From: UBA7446 sp965656545
GTDB taxonomy: Bacteria; Bacteroidota; Bacteroidia; Flavobacteriales; Flavobacteriaceae
NCBI GenBank assembly: GCA_965656545.1
Contig: CBFHKZ010000003.1
Coordinates: 62,001-126,000, forward strand
DNA: 64,000 nt
Direction: 5' to 3'
This document shows positions 24,091 through 32,130 of this stretch, piece after piece (position 1 is the first letter of the stretch; each line of letters starts with the position of its first letter). Under the pieces are notes generated by a model. The model was not told where the DNA came from. It did not search any database and saw nothing but the letters and a program-made list of their open reading frames with translations. The position numbers were made by a program, and so were the translations under genes.

Positions 24091-25359
24091 GTGCGCGAAG
24101 AACTGCTCGCCTATTTATGGAAAACACAATATTTCAGCCGTAAGTCGTTGCGAACGACAGACGGTGATGACCTTGTTGTGGTAAAGCCCGGGCAAGAGAA
24201 TTCCAATGCTGGCCCTGATTTTTCCAATGCGCATATTCAACTAAACAAAACGCTCTGGGTAGGTAATGTTGAACTTCATGTTCGCGCTTCTGATTGGTTT
24301 AATCACCGACATGAAGAGGACACCAATTACGACAACGTTATTCTACACGTGGTCTGGGAAAATGACATACCTGTTTTTGACGTTAGCCAACAGCCCATGC
24401 CAACCCTATGTTTGTCTGAATATGTACCTAACAGCATACTCAAAAAGTACGAACGTTGGATAAGTCAAGATAAAAAATGGATTAGCTGCGCCGATAAGAT
24501 TCACACTGTCCCCCAATTTCTCCAAACCCAATTTTGGGAGCGACTCTATGTGGAACGGCTTATGGAAAAAACAGCCTTATTTCAGCATTGGTTGTCTTTG
24601 ACTAAAAACAATTGGGAGGCGGTTTTCTTTGTTGCCTTAGCCAAAGGTTTTGGGTTAAAGCAAAATGGATTGGCCTTTGCCAATATGGCACTTGCAACGC
24701 CGTGGAAAGCCGTGCTTAACAGCGCTGTAAACACAGAACAACTTGAAGCGCTATTTTTTGGACAATCAAATCTTTTGCAAAAACCCGTTGACCATGCTTA
24801 TTTTGCACAGCAACAAAAAACATATTTGTATTTGCAGCACAAATACCAACTTAAGCCCATAACTGAAAGTCTTAGGTTTTTCCGTTTACGCCCCGCAAAT
24901 TTCCCTACCATTAGACTGTCTCAACTCGCATGGCTTACTTCCAAACAGCCTCGATTGTTGTCGCATGTTCAGGCCGCAAAAAGCTTGGATGCCTTGTATG
25001 CATTGTTGCAAGCCAAGACCACTTCTTTTTGGGAATCACATTATCAATTTCACACGCCTGCCAAGCAACAGCAGCGCAAATTGACCAAGTCGTTTGTTCA
25101 GCTACTTCTATTAAACACCGTTTTTCCTTTTTTGTTTCACTACTACAAATACACAGGTGATGGGCGTGTCAATGAAATTTTGGACTGGGTGCGTCAATTG
25201 CCCCCTGAAAAAAATACGTACAGTCTTAAGTTTAAGGAGCTTGGCTGTAGCATAGAAGATGCCTTAGAAAGTCAGGCGTGTATTCAGTTGAAAACCAACT
25301 ATTGCAATCCGCGGAGATGCTTGTCGTGTTCCTTTGGACACAAGCTCTTAAATCTTTGA
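24091..25359 (+). CDS. DUF2851 family protein
   Basis: Protein of 422 residues of the DUF2851 family, widespread in Bacteroidota and without a known function. The N-terminus MREELLAYLWKTQYFSRKSL starts at a GTG; KPGQENSNAGPDFSNAHIQL, GNVELHVRASDWFNHRHEED and NVILHVVWENDIPV are the conserved core, which has the look of a nuclease-like fold (His and Asp/Glu-rich) but this is inference. The C-terminus has four cysteines (CIQLKTNYCNPRRCLSCSFG) that may bind zinc. No signal peptide. Confidence 0.85.
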   Translation: MREELLAYLWKTQYFSRKSLRTTDGDDLVVVKPGQENSNAGPDFSNAHIQLNKTLWVGNVELHVRASDWFNHRHEEDTNYDNVILHVVWENDIPVFDVSQQPMPTLCLSEYVPNSILKKYERWISQDKKWISCADKIHTVPQFLQTQFWERLYVERLMEKTALFQHWLSLTKNNWEAVFFVALAKGFGLKQNGLAFANMALATPWKAVLNSAVNTEQLEALFFGQSNLLQKPVDHAYFAQQQKTYLYLQHKYQLKPITESLRFFRLRPANFPTIRLSQLAWLTSKQPRLLSHVQAAKSLDALYALLQAKTTSFWESHYQFHTPAKQQQRKLTKSFVQLLLLNTVFPFLFHYYKYTGDGRVNEILDWVRQLPPEKNTYSLKFKELGCSIEDALESQACIQLKTNYCNPRRCLSCSFGHKLLNL

Positions 25360-25360
25360 T

Positions 25361-25368
25361 TACTTTTG
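25361..25368 (+). promoter_or_regulatory. -7 box of the PspC-like gene
   Basis: TACTTTTG fits TAnnTTTG and ends four bases before the ATG at 25373. A TTG lies 24 bases upstream (25334-25336). Confidence 0.45.
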
Positions 25369-25372
25369 TCAC

Positions 25373-25600
25373 ATGAGCTCTATGTATGAATTGCGCTACT
25401 TTCTAGAAAAACGTGGCTTTGAAGTATGCTCCCGATTGGCAGAACGCCTGGGTATGAAAGCAAAACATGTTCGCATTTTCTTTATATATCTGAGTTTTTT
25501 TTCTTTGGGTGCTGGCTTTGCATTATATTTGGTTTTTGCCTTCTGGCTAAGAATGAAAGATTTTTTATTTGCAAAACGCTCATCAGTTTTTGATTTATAA
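25373..25600 (+). CDS. PspC-like small membrane protein
   Basis: Protein of 75 residues resembling the PspC domain proteins of Flavobacteriia: MYELRYFLEKRGFEVCSRLA, RLGMKAKHVRIFFIYLSFFS and one transmembrane segment (about residues 36-58), ending KRSSVFDL. PspC-type proteins take part in envelope-stress sensing in proteobacteria; here no other psp genes are near, so the role is open. It lies 12 bases before the symporter gene and may be co-transcribed with it. Confidence 0.75.
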   Translation: MSSMYELRYFLEKRGFEVCSRLAERLGMKAKHVRIFFIYLSFFSLGAGFALYLVFAFWLRMKDFLFAKRSSVFDL

Positions 25601-25612
25601 TCCAAACCAATT

Positions 25613-27283
25613 ATGAAATACCTTATCATTTTGATCATGACCCTTTTGTGTCTACCGCTAAACGCTCAAACCACTGAAAGGGGACTAGACGAACGCATTA
25701 ATGAAGCATTTAAACCTGTTTCTGATTTTTTCTCAGAAGTTGTTTTCTTTCAAGTTGGCGGCAATCCTTTTGTTATTTATTTATTGGTTGGAAGCGCATT
25801 GTTTTTTACCATTTACTTTGGGTTTATCAACGTGCGCAAATTTCCATTGGCCATTAATGTTGTGCGCGGAAAGTACGACGACATTGATCATCATTCAGCG
25901 TCAGAAAAAGCAGCTGTTAATGTAGCAGATGGTGATATCGTTGACACCATAAAAGATGAAAGTCAAGATGGTGAAGTAAGTCATTTTCAAGCATTGGCAA
26001 CGGCAGTTTCGGGTACTGTAGGAAATGGAAATATCGCAGGTGTTGCGCTTGCCATAGCACTAGGTGGCCCTGGCGCTACCTTTTGGATGATTGTTTGCGG
26101 GCTTATTGGTATGTCCACCAAATTTGTGGAATGTACACTTGGGGTAAAATATCGTGATGTTGGACCCGATGGAACAATCTACGGTGGCCCTATGTACTAC
26201 CTAAAGAAAGGCTTGAGTGAAAAAGGTTTTGCCAAACTAGGTAAGATTACAGCAGTCATTTTTGCGATATGTTGTATTGGTGGTTCTTTTGGTGGAGGGA
26301 ATGCCGCACAATCTAACCAAGCAACAGTCGTTTTAAAACAGCTTATGGGACTGGAAAGCACCAGTGCTGGGGCTGTCATTGGTTTGCTGATGGCAATCCT
26401 TGTAGGACTTATTATTATTGGTGGGATTAAGCGTATTGCTTCTGTTACGGAACGTGTGGTGCCTTTTATGGCCGTTTTATACGTGCTAGCATGTGTTTAT
26501 ATTTTATCGGTTAACTTTAGCTTTTTAGATGATGCTATTTCCCTGATTGTTTCTGAAGCGTTCAACCCTAAGGCCATTGGTGTTGGGGGAATCATTGGTG
26601 TTTTGATGGTAGGCTTTAAACGTGCTGCTTTTTCAAACGAAGCAGGAGCAGGATCCGCTTCTATTGCACATTCTGCCGTAAAGACGAAGTATCCAGCTTC
26701 TGAAGGCTTGGTTGCCTTGTTGGAGCCATTTATTGACACGGTAGTGATCTGTACGATGACCGCTCTGGTTATCATCACATTCAACAGTCAAAACAAATTT
26801 GCCTACGGCGATTTATCGAAATACGATAATGCCATTGAACAAACCGACGGGAGTTATAGCCTTGTAATTGACGGTGTTAATTATGAAGATGTTAGCGGAA
26901 AAGTTTTGATAGACGGCAGCCTTTATGAGGGTGCTGGAATTACGTCTAAAGCATTTGAGCAATACATTCCATATTCTGATTTGTTCCTAACCATTGCAGT
27001 TTTCTTATTTGCCATATCAACCATGATTTCGTGGTCTTATTACGGAATTCAGTCTTGGAAGTTTTTGTTTGGCAGGGGCCGGCGCGCAGACATGACCTAT
27101 AAGTTGTTGTTTTTGATTTTTATCATAATTGGTTCTGCCGCTAGTATGGACTCTATTTGGGCTTTCTCCGATGCCATGATATTTGCCATGGTATTCCCCA
27201 ACATGATCGGACTTTACTTCTTATTCCCTGTGGTGAAAAAGGAGCTCAACAGATACCTTACCGCCATACGTACCAAATCCTGA
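25613..27283 (+). CDS. Alanine/glycine:cation symporter (AGCS family)
   Basis: Inner-membrane sodium:amino-acid symporter of 556 residues with about ten to eleven hydrophobic segments. AGCS marks: FINVRKFPLAINVVRGKYDD, SHFQALATAVSGTVGNGNIA, GPGATFWMIVCGLIGMSTKF, YGGPMYYLKKGL, GNAAQSNQ, FKRAAFSNEAGAGSASIAHS and EPFIDTVVICTMTALVI. It has an N-terminal extension that reads as a signal peptide (to LNAQ, residue 19), and a loop of about 60 residues (YGDLSKYDNAIEQTDGSYSL onward) between late helices. Substrate is probably alanine or glycine. Confidence 0.93.
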   Translation: MKYLIILIMTLLCLPLNAQTTERGLDERINEAFKPVSDFFSEVVFFQVGGNPFVIYLLVGSALFFTIYFGFINVRKFPLAINVVRGKYDDIDHHSASEKAAVNVADGDIVDTIKDESQDGEVSHFQALATAVSGTVGNGNIAGVALAIALGGPGATFWMIVCGLIGMSTKFVECTLGVKYRDVGPDGTIYGGPMYYLKKGLSEKGFAKLGKITAVIFAICCIGGSFGGGNAAQSNQATVVLKQLMGLESTSAGAVIGLLMAILVGLIIIGGIKRIASVTERVVPFMAVLYVLACVYILSVNFSFLDDAISLIVSEAFNPKAIGVGGIIGVLMVGFKRAAFSNEAGAGSASIAHSAVKTKYPASEGLVALLEPFIDTVVICTMTALVIITFNSQNKFAYGDLSKYDNAIEQTDGSYSLVIDGVNYEDVSGKVLIDGSLYEGAGITSKAFEQYIPYSDLFLTIAVFLFAISTMISWSYYGIQSWKFLFGRGRRADMTYKLLFLIFIIIGSAASMDSIWAFSDAMIFAMVFPNMIGLYFLFPVVKKELNRYLTAIRTKS

Positions 27284-27291
27284 TGTAGCAT

Positions 27292-28137
27292 GTGAAACCC
27301 CCAAGTCCTTTTTACAAACTAAACAAATCACAGCGTAGGGGTGTGCTGTGGACTTTTTTATTGTTCCTTGTTATTCACTTGCTTATTTCGTTGGTATATA
27401 AACCAAGCCGACAGAATTCTGAAGCCTTGGTCGTGAACAAGGAAACGCAACACCTCATAGATTCCCTAAAGAGTTTAAAAATTGCCTCAAACAAAGTCAG
27501 AGACAGTATCTACCCGTTTAACCCCAATTATATATCCGACTTCAAGGCCTATCAACTTGGTGTTTCCATGGAAGCGGTGGAGCGCATTCGCGCTTATAGA
27601 GCAAATGGAAATTACCTGCTTTCAGAAAAAGACCTAAAAAAAGTGGCAGGATTGTCAGATGCTGAGGTGAATCGCATTCGTCCTTATCTAAAATTTCCAG
27701 AAATCAAAAGTGCTAAAAAGACCATTAAAGCAAGGACAAAGAAAGAAATTAATGGGGCCACTGCCGAAGCACTGCAAGAAGTTTATGGCATCGGACCTGT
27801 ATTGGGTCAGCGTATAATTAGTTTGCGTAAACAGTTAGGCGGATTTTTGATTAAAGATCAGTTGGGCGATGTGTGGGGTTTAAAACCTGAGGTTCAAGAG
27901 CAGTTGTGGATGCATTTTAAGCTTGATTCTGTTCCGCTTGTAGCAAAACAAAACATCAACGACCTGACTATCGCACAGCTTTCACGGTCGCCATATGTCA
28001 GTGCTTCCTTGGCCAGCAGCATTGTAGCTCTGAGGACGCAGCAAGATTCGCTAACCTCTTGGCAGGACTTGGCTGATATTGCGCAAATTGACTCCATTAA
28101 AAAAGCTAGATTATCTCTATATTTGTCTTTTAATTAG
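27292..28137 (+). CDS. Helix-hairpin-helix (ComEA-like) membrane protein
   Basis: Protein of 281 residues starting at a GTG nine bases after the symporter stop. One transmembrane helix (about residues 17-38) is followed by repeated helix-hairpin-helix units: VSMEAVERIRAYRANGNYLL, VYGIGPVLGQRIISLRKQLG, and LTIAQLSRSPYVSASLASSI. This matches the ComEA-type domain family that binds DNA; a role in DNA uptake is possible but there are no other com genes nearby. Its co-orientation with the symporter and acyl-CoA dehydrogenase suggests one transcript. Confidence 0.85.
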   Translation: MKPPSPFYKLNKSQRRGVLWTFLLFLVIHLLISLVYKPSRQNSEALVVNKETQHLIDSLKSLKIASNKVRDSIYPFNPNYISDFKAYQLGVSMEAVERIRAYRANGNYLLSEKDLKKVAGLSDAEVNRIRPYLKFPEIKSAKKTIKARTKKEINGATAEALQEVYGIGPVLGQRIISLRKQLGGFLIKDQLGDVWGLKPEVQEQLWMHFKLDSVPLVAKQNINDLTIAQLSRSPYVSASLASSIVALRTQQDSLTSWQDLADIAQIDSIKKARLSLYLSFN

Positions 28138-28139
28138 CT

Positions 28140-29303
28140 ATGAATACTGAAATACAATCGGGTCCTTCTTTTGAGTTAGGCGAAACACACAAGCTGATTT
28201 CAGCTTCTGCACGTGATTTTGCACAGCAGTACATTGCACCACACGTAATGGACTGGGACGAACGTCAATTTTTTCCTAAAGAACTTTTACATCAAGCCGG
28301 CGATATGGGTTTTATGGGCATACTTGTGCCTGAAATCTATGGTGGTGCTGGGCTTGGATATTTTGAGTACACGGCTATAATTGAAGAAATTTCTAAGGTT
28401 GATCCTTCCATTGGACTTTCTATTGCGGCGCACAATTCTTTGTGTACCAATCACATATTATCGTTTGGAGACGAGGAGCAGAAACAGCGTTGGTTGCCCA
28501 AGCTTGCTTCTGGTGAGTGGATAGGTGCATGGGGCTTGACAGAGCACAATACGGGTTCTGATGCTGGCGGCATGAATGCTACTGCTGTTCAAGACGGAGA
28601 TGACTGGATTATCAATGGAACTAAAAACTTTATCACCCACGGCAGCAGTGGAGACATAGCCGTAATAATTGTCCGTACAGGGGAAAAAGGCGACAGCCGC
28701 GGGATGACCGCTTTTGTTATTGAGCGTGGTACGCCTGGCTTTTATGCGGGTAAAAAAGAAAATAAATTGGGAATGCGCGCATCGGAAACGGCAGAGCTTG
28801 TTTTTGATCAATGTCGTATTCCAGATGCTAACCGTTTGGGCCCTGTAGGGGATGGATTCATTCAATCCATGAAAATATTAGACGGCGGGAGAATATCCAT
28901 AGCCGCATTATCCTTGGGAATTGCAAGAGGTGCTTATGAGGCTTCATTAAAATACTCTTCTGAACGTGTGCAGTTTGGAAAGCCCATCAATGCATTTCAA
29001 GGTATTTCATTTAAGTTGGCGCAGATGGCCACAGACATTGAGGCCTCTGAATTGTTGATGCATAAGGCTTGCTATGAAAAGAATATGGGCAGGCGCATGA
29101 CGAAAATAAGCGCCATGTGTAAGCTTTTTGCTTCCGAAACTTGTGTAAGGGTGGCAAATGAAGCGGTACAAGTTTTTGGTGGATATGGGTATTCCAAAGA
29201 CTTCCCCGTTGAAAAATACCTTCGTGATTCCAAGCTTTGTACCATTGGTGAGGGCACTTCTGAAATCCAAAAAGTGGTAATTGCAAAACAAATTTTAAAA
29301 TAG
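28140..29303 (+). CDS. Acyl-CoA dehydrogenase
   Basis: FAD enzyme of 387 residues that introduces a double bond into acyl-CoA. Signatures: GAWGLTEHNTGSDAGGMNAT (substrate/FAD region), INGTKNFITHG, the C-terminal VFGGYGYSKDFPVEKYLRDS and CTIGEGTSEIQ with the catalytic Glu. This C-terminal Glu position is that of short- and medium-chain enzymes. The chain length cannot be set from sequence alone. The gene follows the HHH protein by two bases. Confidence 0.95.
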   Translation: MNTEIQSGPSFELGETHKLISASARDFAQQYIAPHVMDWDERQFFPKELLHQAGDMGFMGILVPEIYGGAGLGYFEYTAIIEEISKVDPSIGLSIAAHNSLCTNHILSFGDEEQKQRWLPKLASGEWIGAWGLTEHNTGSDAGGMNATAVQDGDDWIINGTKNFITHGSSGDIAVIIVRTGEKGDSRGMTAFVIERGTPGFYAGKKENKLGMRASETAELVFDQCRIPDANRLGPVGDGFIQSMKILDGGRISIAALSLGIARGAYEASLKYSSERVQFGKPINAFQGISFKLAQMATDIEASELLMHKACYEKNMGRRMTKISAMCKLFASETCVRVANEAVQVFGGYGYSKDFPVEKYLRDSKLCTIGEGTSEIQKVVIAKQILK

Positions 29304-29328
29304 GGTAGTAGGTTCTTATAAATACTAT

Positions 29329-29336
29329 TATATTTG
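29329..29336 (+). promoter_or_regulatory. -7 box of rpsU
   Basis: TATATTTG, a full TAnnTTTG match, 32 bases before the rpsU start. No TTG at good spacing. Confidence 0.5.
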
Positions 29337-29350
29337 CCATCTAATTTTAA

Positions 29351-29360
29351 AGAAAGGAGG
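29351..29360 (+). promoter_or_regulatory. Strong Shine-Dalgarno site of rpsU
   Basis: AGAAAGGAGG is complementary over ten bases to the expected Bacteroidota 16S rRNA 3' end (CCUCCUUUCU) and stands eight bases before the rpsU ATG. The other genes here have no such site. In Flavobacterium, bS21 helps hide the anti-SD, and a strong SD on rpsU is a known autoregulation device. Confidence 0.85.
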
Positions 29361-29368
29361 GTAGATTC

Positions 29369-29563
29369 ATGCTAATAATTCCAATCAAAGACGGTGAAAA
29401 TATCGATCGCGCACTAAAGCGCTTCAAACGTAAGTTTGATAAAACAGGAACCATGCGTCAGCTCCGTCAGCGTCAGACATTTTCCAAACCTTCAGTTACG
29501 CGTCGCGCTGAAATTCAAAAAGCTGCTTATATTCAGAATCTTCGCGACCAAGAAGACGTTTAA
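29369..29563 (+). CDS. rpsU: 30S ribosomal protein bS21
   Basis: Small basic ribosomal protein (64 residues) at the platform of the 30S subunit near the 16S 3' end. Motifs: MLIIPIKDGENIDRALKRFK, RKFDKTGTMRQLRQRQTFSK, and a basic C-terminal helix. First gene of the rpsU-xerC-hpf-tRNA-tuf order common in Flavobacteriia. Expression is probably set by the strong SD site upstream, sensing how many ribosomes lack bS21. Confidence 0.97.
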   Translation: MLIIPIKDGENIDRALKRFKRKFDKTGTMRQLRQRQTFSKPSVTRRAEIQKAAYIQNLRDQEDV

Positions 29564-29585
29564 AATCTTTTTGTAACTTGTCCTT

Positions 29586-30476
29586 ATGGACAACGTCGCT
29601 GCTTTTCTCCGCTATTTAACTTCTGAGAAAAATTATTCCGCACACACGGTTCGTGCTTACAGCAAAGACATAGAGGATTTTGTTATGCACTGTTCCGATG
29701 CCTATGGTATGCACAATCTCAGGGAGGTGCATTATCCCATGCTACGTGACTACATCATTGTATTGTCCAAACGTGGTTTGACCATGCGCAGCATCAACCG
29801 TAAGTGTTCAGCACTCAAATCGCTTTATGCTTATTTTCAGAAAATAGGCATCATTGAGGTGCACCCTTTTGCCCAGCATAAGGCTGTCAAGGCAAAGAAG
29901 GCTTTCATCACTCCTTTTAGCGTAGCAGAGCTCAATACGGTACTTGAGCACATCGACCGTTCTGATTTTCCAGGTTTACGGGACGCAACAGCCATTGAGC
30001 TTTTGTATAGCACGGGTATTCGACAAGCCGAACTCATTGGATTAAAAACATCAGATATTGATTGGGCACAGAGTCAAATGCGTGTTTTAGGCAAACGCAA
30101 CAAAGAACGTCTTGTTCCCATAATACCAGCGCTTGCTAACACGCTAAAGCATTATATGACGCAGCGCAAGTCCTATCCCGGTACGTCTGCACATTCCTTC
30201 TTATTGGTCACCAATAAGGGCAAAAAAACCTACCCAGCATTTGTATATCGGTTAATAAAAACGTACTTTAGGAGTGTATCTAATAAGATAAGCACCTCTC
30301 CACATGTGCTGCGACACAGTTTTGCAACGCATATGTTAGATGCAGGTGCAGACATTAACGTGGTTAAGGAAATACTTGGCCATGAAAGCTTGGCTGCGAC
30401 ACAAGAATATACGAAAGTTCAGCTCCCGAAAGTACAAGACGCCTACCGCGCTGCACACCCAAGAGCTAAAAAGTAA
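29586..30476 (+). CDS. xerC: Tyrosine recombinase XerC
   Basis: Site-specific recombinase of 296 residues that resolves chromosome dimers at dif. N-terminal SAM-like domain (FLRYLTSEKNYSAHTVRAYS) and catalytic domain with Arg in LLYSTGIRQAELIGL, His-x-x-Arg in SPHVLRHSFATHMLDAGADI, and the nucleophilic Tyr in HESLAATQEYT. It sits in a housekeeping operon, not beside an integrated element, so it is called Xer and not a phage integrase. Confidence 0.93.
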   Translation: MDNVAAFLRYLTSEKNYSAHTVRAYSKDIEDFVMHCSDAYGMHNLREVHYPMLRDYIIVLSKRGLTMRSINRKCSALKSLYAYFQKIGIIEVHPFAQHKAVKAKKAFITPFSVAELNTVLEHIDRSDFPGLRDATAIELLYSTGIRQAELIGLKTSDIDWAQSQMRVLGKRNKERLVPIIPALANTLKHYMTQRKSYPGTSAHSFLLVTNKGKKTYPAFVYRLIKTYFRSVSNKISTSPHVLRHSFATHMLDAGADINVVKEILGHESLAATQEYTKVQLPKVQDAYRAAHPRAKK

Positions 30477-30519
30477 GTATCGCCCAAGTACGCCTTATTT
30501 AACATTTTAAATCTTTTAT

Positions 30520-30834
30520 ATGCAACTCACAATTCAAGCCGTTAACTTTTCAATTAAGTCTAAACTCAAACGTTTTATATCCAAGCGAATCGATAAATAT
30601 GAACACTACTACGGAAAAATTTTATCTACCGACTTGTATATGAAGCTGGAGAAGTCTGCGCATTCGCGCGGCAAGCAAGTTGAGATAAAAGTCAAAATTC
30701 CTGGAGACACCTTGATGGTTAAGAAGGAAAGCAACACTTTTGAAGAGGCTATTGATGCGGCTTCTAAGGCTGTTGAGCGCTTGCTTATTCGTTATAAAGA
30801 AAAGCAATTGCGGTCTTATCAAAATGGCGTTTAA
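30520..30834 (+). CDS. hpf: Ribosome hibernation promoting factor (short HPF/RaiA family)
   Basis: Protein of 104 residues of the HPF/RaiA family that binds the 30S decoding site in resting cells and favours inactive ribosomes. Motifs: IQAVNFSIKSKLKRFISKRI, HSRGKQVEIKVKIPGDTLMV, and DAASKAVERLLIRYKEK. It lacks the C-terminal dimerisation domain of long HPF. It precedes the tRNA-tuf cluster, in keeping with a translation-related operon. Confidence 0.9.
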   Translation: MQLTIQAVNFSIKSKLKRFISKRIDKYEHYYGKILSTDLYMKLEKSAHSRGKQVEIKVKIPGDTLMVKKESNTFEEAIDAASKAVERLLIRYKEKQLRSYQNGV

Positions 30835-30839
30835 TTTTT

Positions 30840-30870
30840 TTGAAGCCAACTAAATTAATTGTTACATTTG
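30840..30870 (+). promoter_or_regulatory. Promoter of the tRNA cluster
   Basis: TTG (30840-30842, within a T-run), 20 bases, then TACATTTG (30863-30870): a full -33/-7 match. A GCTCTTaaatAAGAGC hairpin (30876-30891) follows, just before tRNA-Thr, perhaps in the 5' leader cut by RNase P. Confidence 0.75.
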
Positions 30871-30895
30871 CAACCGCTCTTAAATAAGAGCAGAG

Positions 30896-30969
30896 GCCGA
30901 TGTAGCTCAGCTGGCTAGAGCAGCTGATTTGTAATCAGCAGGTCGTGGGTTCGAGTCCCTCCATCGGCT
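30896..30969 (+). tRNA. tRNA-Thr (anticodon TGT)
   Basis: 74-base cloverleaf. Acceptor GCCGATG pairs with CATCGGC; anticodon stem GCTGA/TCAGC with loop TTTGTAA and anticodon TGT; T-arm GTGGG TTCGAGT CCCTC region. CCA is not encoded. Confidence 0.95.
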
Positions 30970-31012
30970 CTTTAAATTTTTCATCCTTTTGTGGTGAACG
31001 ATCTTTGTAATA

Positions 31013-31095
31013 GGGGAGATACTCAAGCGGCCAACGAGGACAGACTGTAAATCTGTTGTTTTTTAACTTCGCAGGTTCGAATCCTGCTCTCCCCA
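31013..31095 (+). tRNA. tRNA-Tyr (anticodon GTA)
   Basis: 83-base class II tRNA with a long variable arm. Acceptor GGGGAGA/TCTCCCC; anticodon stem ACAGA/TCTGT with GTA; T-loop TTCGAAT. CCA is not encoded. Confidence 0.95.
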
Positions 31096-31111
31096 CATTG
31101 TAAATTAAAAC

Positions 31112-31129
31112 GCGGGTGTAGCTCAGTTG
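31112..31129 (+). pseudogene. 5' fragment of a tRNA gene (tRNA-Gly-like)
   Basis: GCGGGTGTAGCTCAGTTG matches the first 18 bases of the intact tRNA-Gly at 31232 with one change, but no anticodon arm, T-arm or 3' acceptor follows. Instead a structured stretch (31130-31192) begins. It cannot make a tRNA and looks like a duplication scar. Confidence 0.75.
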
Positions 31130-31130
31130 A

Positions 31131-31192
31131 TACCCGCCCGAACGTACCCTTCGGTACGGGCTGGGAGCGTCTTGACGCTCGTTAACGGGTAG
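31131..31192 (+). repeat. Structured insert after the tRNA fragment
   Basis: Nested inverted repeats: outer TACCCG (31131-31136) with CGGGTA (31186-31191), inner CGTACCcttcGGTACG (31143-31158), and GAGCGTCttGACGCTC (31165-31180). The 5' fragment GCGGGT can also pair with ACCCGC (31132-31137). It codes for nothing visible; it may be a short palindromic repeat unit. Confidence 0.6.
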
Positions 31193-31231
31193 TGATTGAA
31201 TTTTCGTTACTTTGAAATATTGATTTAAATT

Positions 31232-31304
31232 GCGGGAGTAGCTCAGTTGGTAGAGCGTCAGCCTTCCAAGCTGAATGTCGCCGGTTCGAACCCGGTCTCC
31301 CGCT
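31232..31304 (+). tRNA. tRNA-Gly (anticodon TCC)
   Basis: 73 bases. Acceptor GCGGGAG/CTCCCGC; anticodon stem TCAGC/GCTGA, loop CTTCCAA with anticodon TCC; T-loop TTCGAAC. CCA is not encoded. Confidence 0.95.
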
Positions 31305-31322
31305 CTTAATTGTATACCCAAC

Positions 31323-31394
31323 GCCGATGTAGCTCAGGGGTAGAGCGTTTCCTTGGTAAGGAAGAGGTCGGCAGTTCAAATCTGCTCATTGGCT
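31323..31394 (+). tRNA. tRNA-Thr (anticodon GGT)
   Basis: 72 bases. Acceptor GCCGATG/CATTGGC with one G-T pair; anticodon loop TTGGTAA with anticodon GGT; T-loop TTCAAAT. With the first tRNA-Thr it covers all threonine codons except through ACG wobble. CCA is not encoded. Confidence 0.93.
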
Positions 31395-31441
31395 CTACTC
31401 TTCATCTTTTTTTGCTATATTTATTTCTGAAAGAAATTGAA

Positions 31442-32119
31442 ATGAAAAAAGCACTACTAATTATTATCCTTGCATCAAATGTTGTTGTTGCACAAACGAC
31501 TTGGGATGGTCCAACGATGACGTTTACTAAAGCTGACAATGCCGACCCAGCCTTAGAAGCAAATCAAGATCGCATTACTTCAAATGTGTGGTTAACTAGA
31601 GGGAATAGTGGGGGGCAAATTTACAATGCAAAAACAGAGTCCGACTCCTCCAAAAGCAGTAGTCCAGCCGACACCCAATGGGCTTTTGGAACTACGGCCA
31701 ACCTTGGGTCCTTGACTTTTGCTTCATTTAGAGGAACTTCAAAACCTCAAAATGCTGTTAATCAAAACATGGTGCTGCACCTTGTTACAGACGATATTTA
31801 TATTGATTTTAAAATTACTTCATGGACTTCTGGAAGTGCCTCAGGTGGTGGTTTTACATACCAACGCTCCACAGACCCAAGCTTAAGCATTGAAGACTAC
31901 GACAAACCTGTTTTAAGCGTTTATCCGAATCCAAGCATGTCTTTCTTACGTGTAAGCGGTTTAAATACTGCGGAACCTTATCGCTTATATTCCATTTTAG
32001 GCGTTGAGATTCAATCAGGTGTTGTATCAAATGATCAAGAAATTGACATCGATGCCTTGCAAACCGGAATGTATATGCTTCAAATAGCGAAGACAGCACT
32101 TCCTTTTGTGAAAAAGTAG
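31442..32119 (+). CDS. T9SS type A sorting-domain secreted protein
   Basis: Secreted protein of 225 residues from the ATG at 31442, with a signal peptide (MKKALLIIILASNVVVAQ), a beta-rich module and a C-terminal T9SS sorting domain. The module carries WDGPTMTFTKADNADPALEA, NQDRITSNVWLTRGNSGG, DTQWAFGTTANLGSLTF and HLVTDDIYIDFKITSWTSGS then GGGFTYQRST, a pattern shared by uncharacterised secreted Bacteroidota proteins. The tail PVLSVYPNPSMSFLRVSGL to LQTGMYMLQI is the type A signal that is cut and replaced by a lipid or sugar anchor. It sits between tRNA-Thr and tuf, where flavobacterial genomes usually have no cargo gene. Confidence 0.85.
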   Translation: MKKALLIIILASNVVVAQTTWDGPTMTFTKADNADPALEANQDRITSNVWLTRGNSGGQIYNAKTESDSSKSSSPADTQWAFGTTANLGSLTFASFRGTSKPQNAVNQNMVLHLVTDDIYIDFKITSWTSGSASGGGFTYQRSTDPSLSIEDYDKPVLSVYPNPSMSFLRVSGLNTAEPYRLYSILGVEIQSGVVSNDQEIDIDALQTGMYMLQIAKTALPFVKK

Positions 32120-32130
32120 GATTTACTACG

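Noticed and set aside
29586..30476. Tyrosine recombinase as a sign of an integrated element
   Set aside because: It lies in the conserved rpsU-xerC-hpf order and has the Xer layout; there are no att sites or phage genes around it.
30935..31321. 128-residue minus-strand frame across the tRNA cluster
   Set aside because: It runs antisense through tRNA-Tyr and tRNA-Gly; the repeated 'GDIQLGRLTLYQLSYS'-type sequence is translated tRNA, a well-known annotation artefact.
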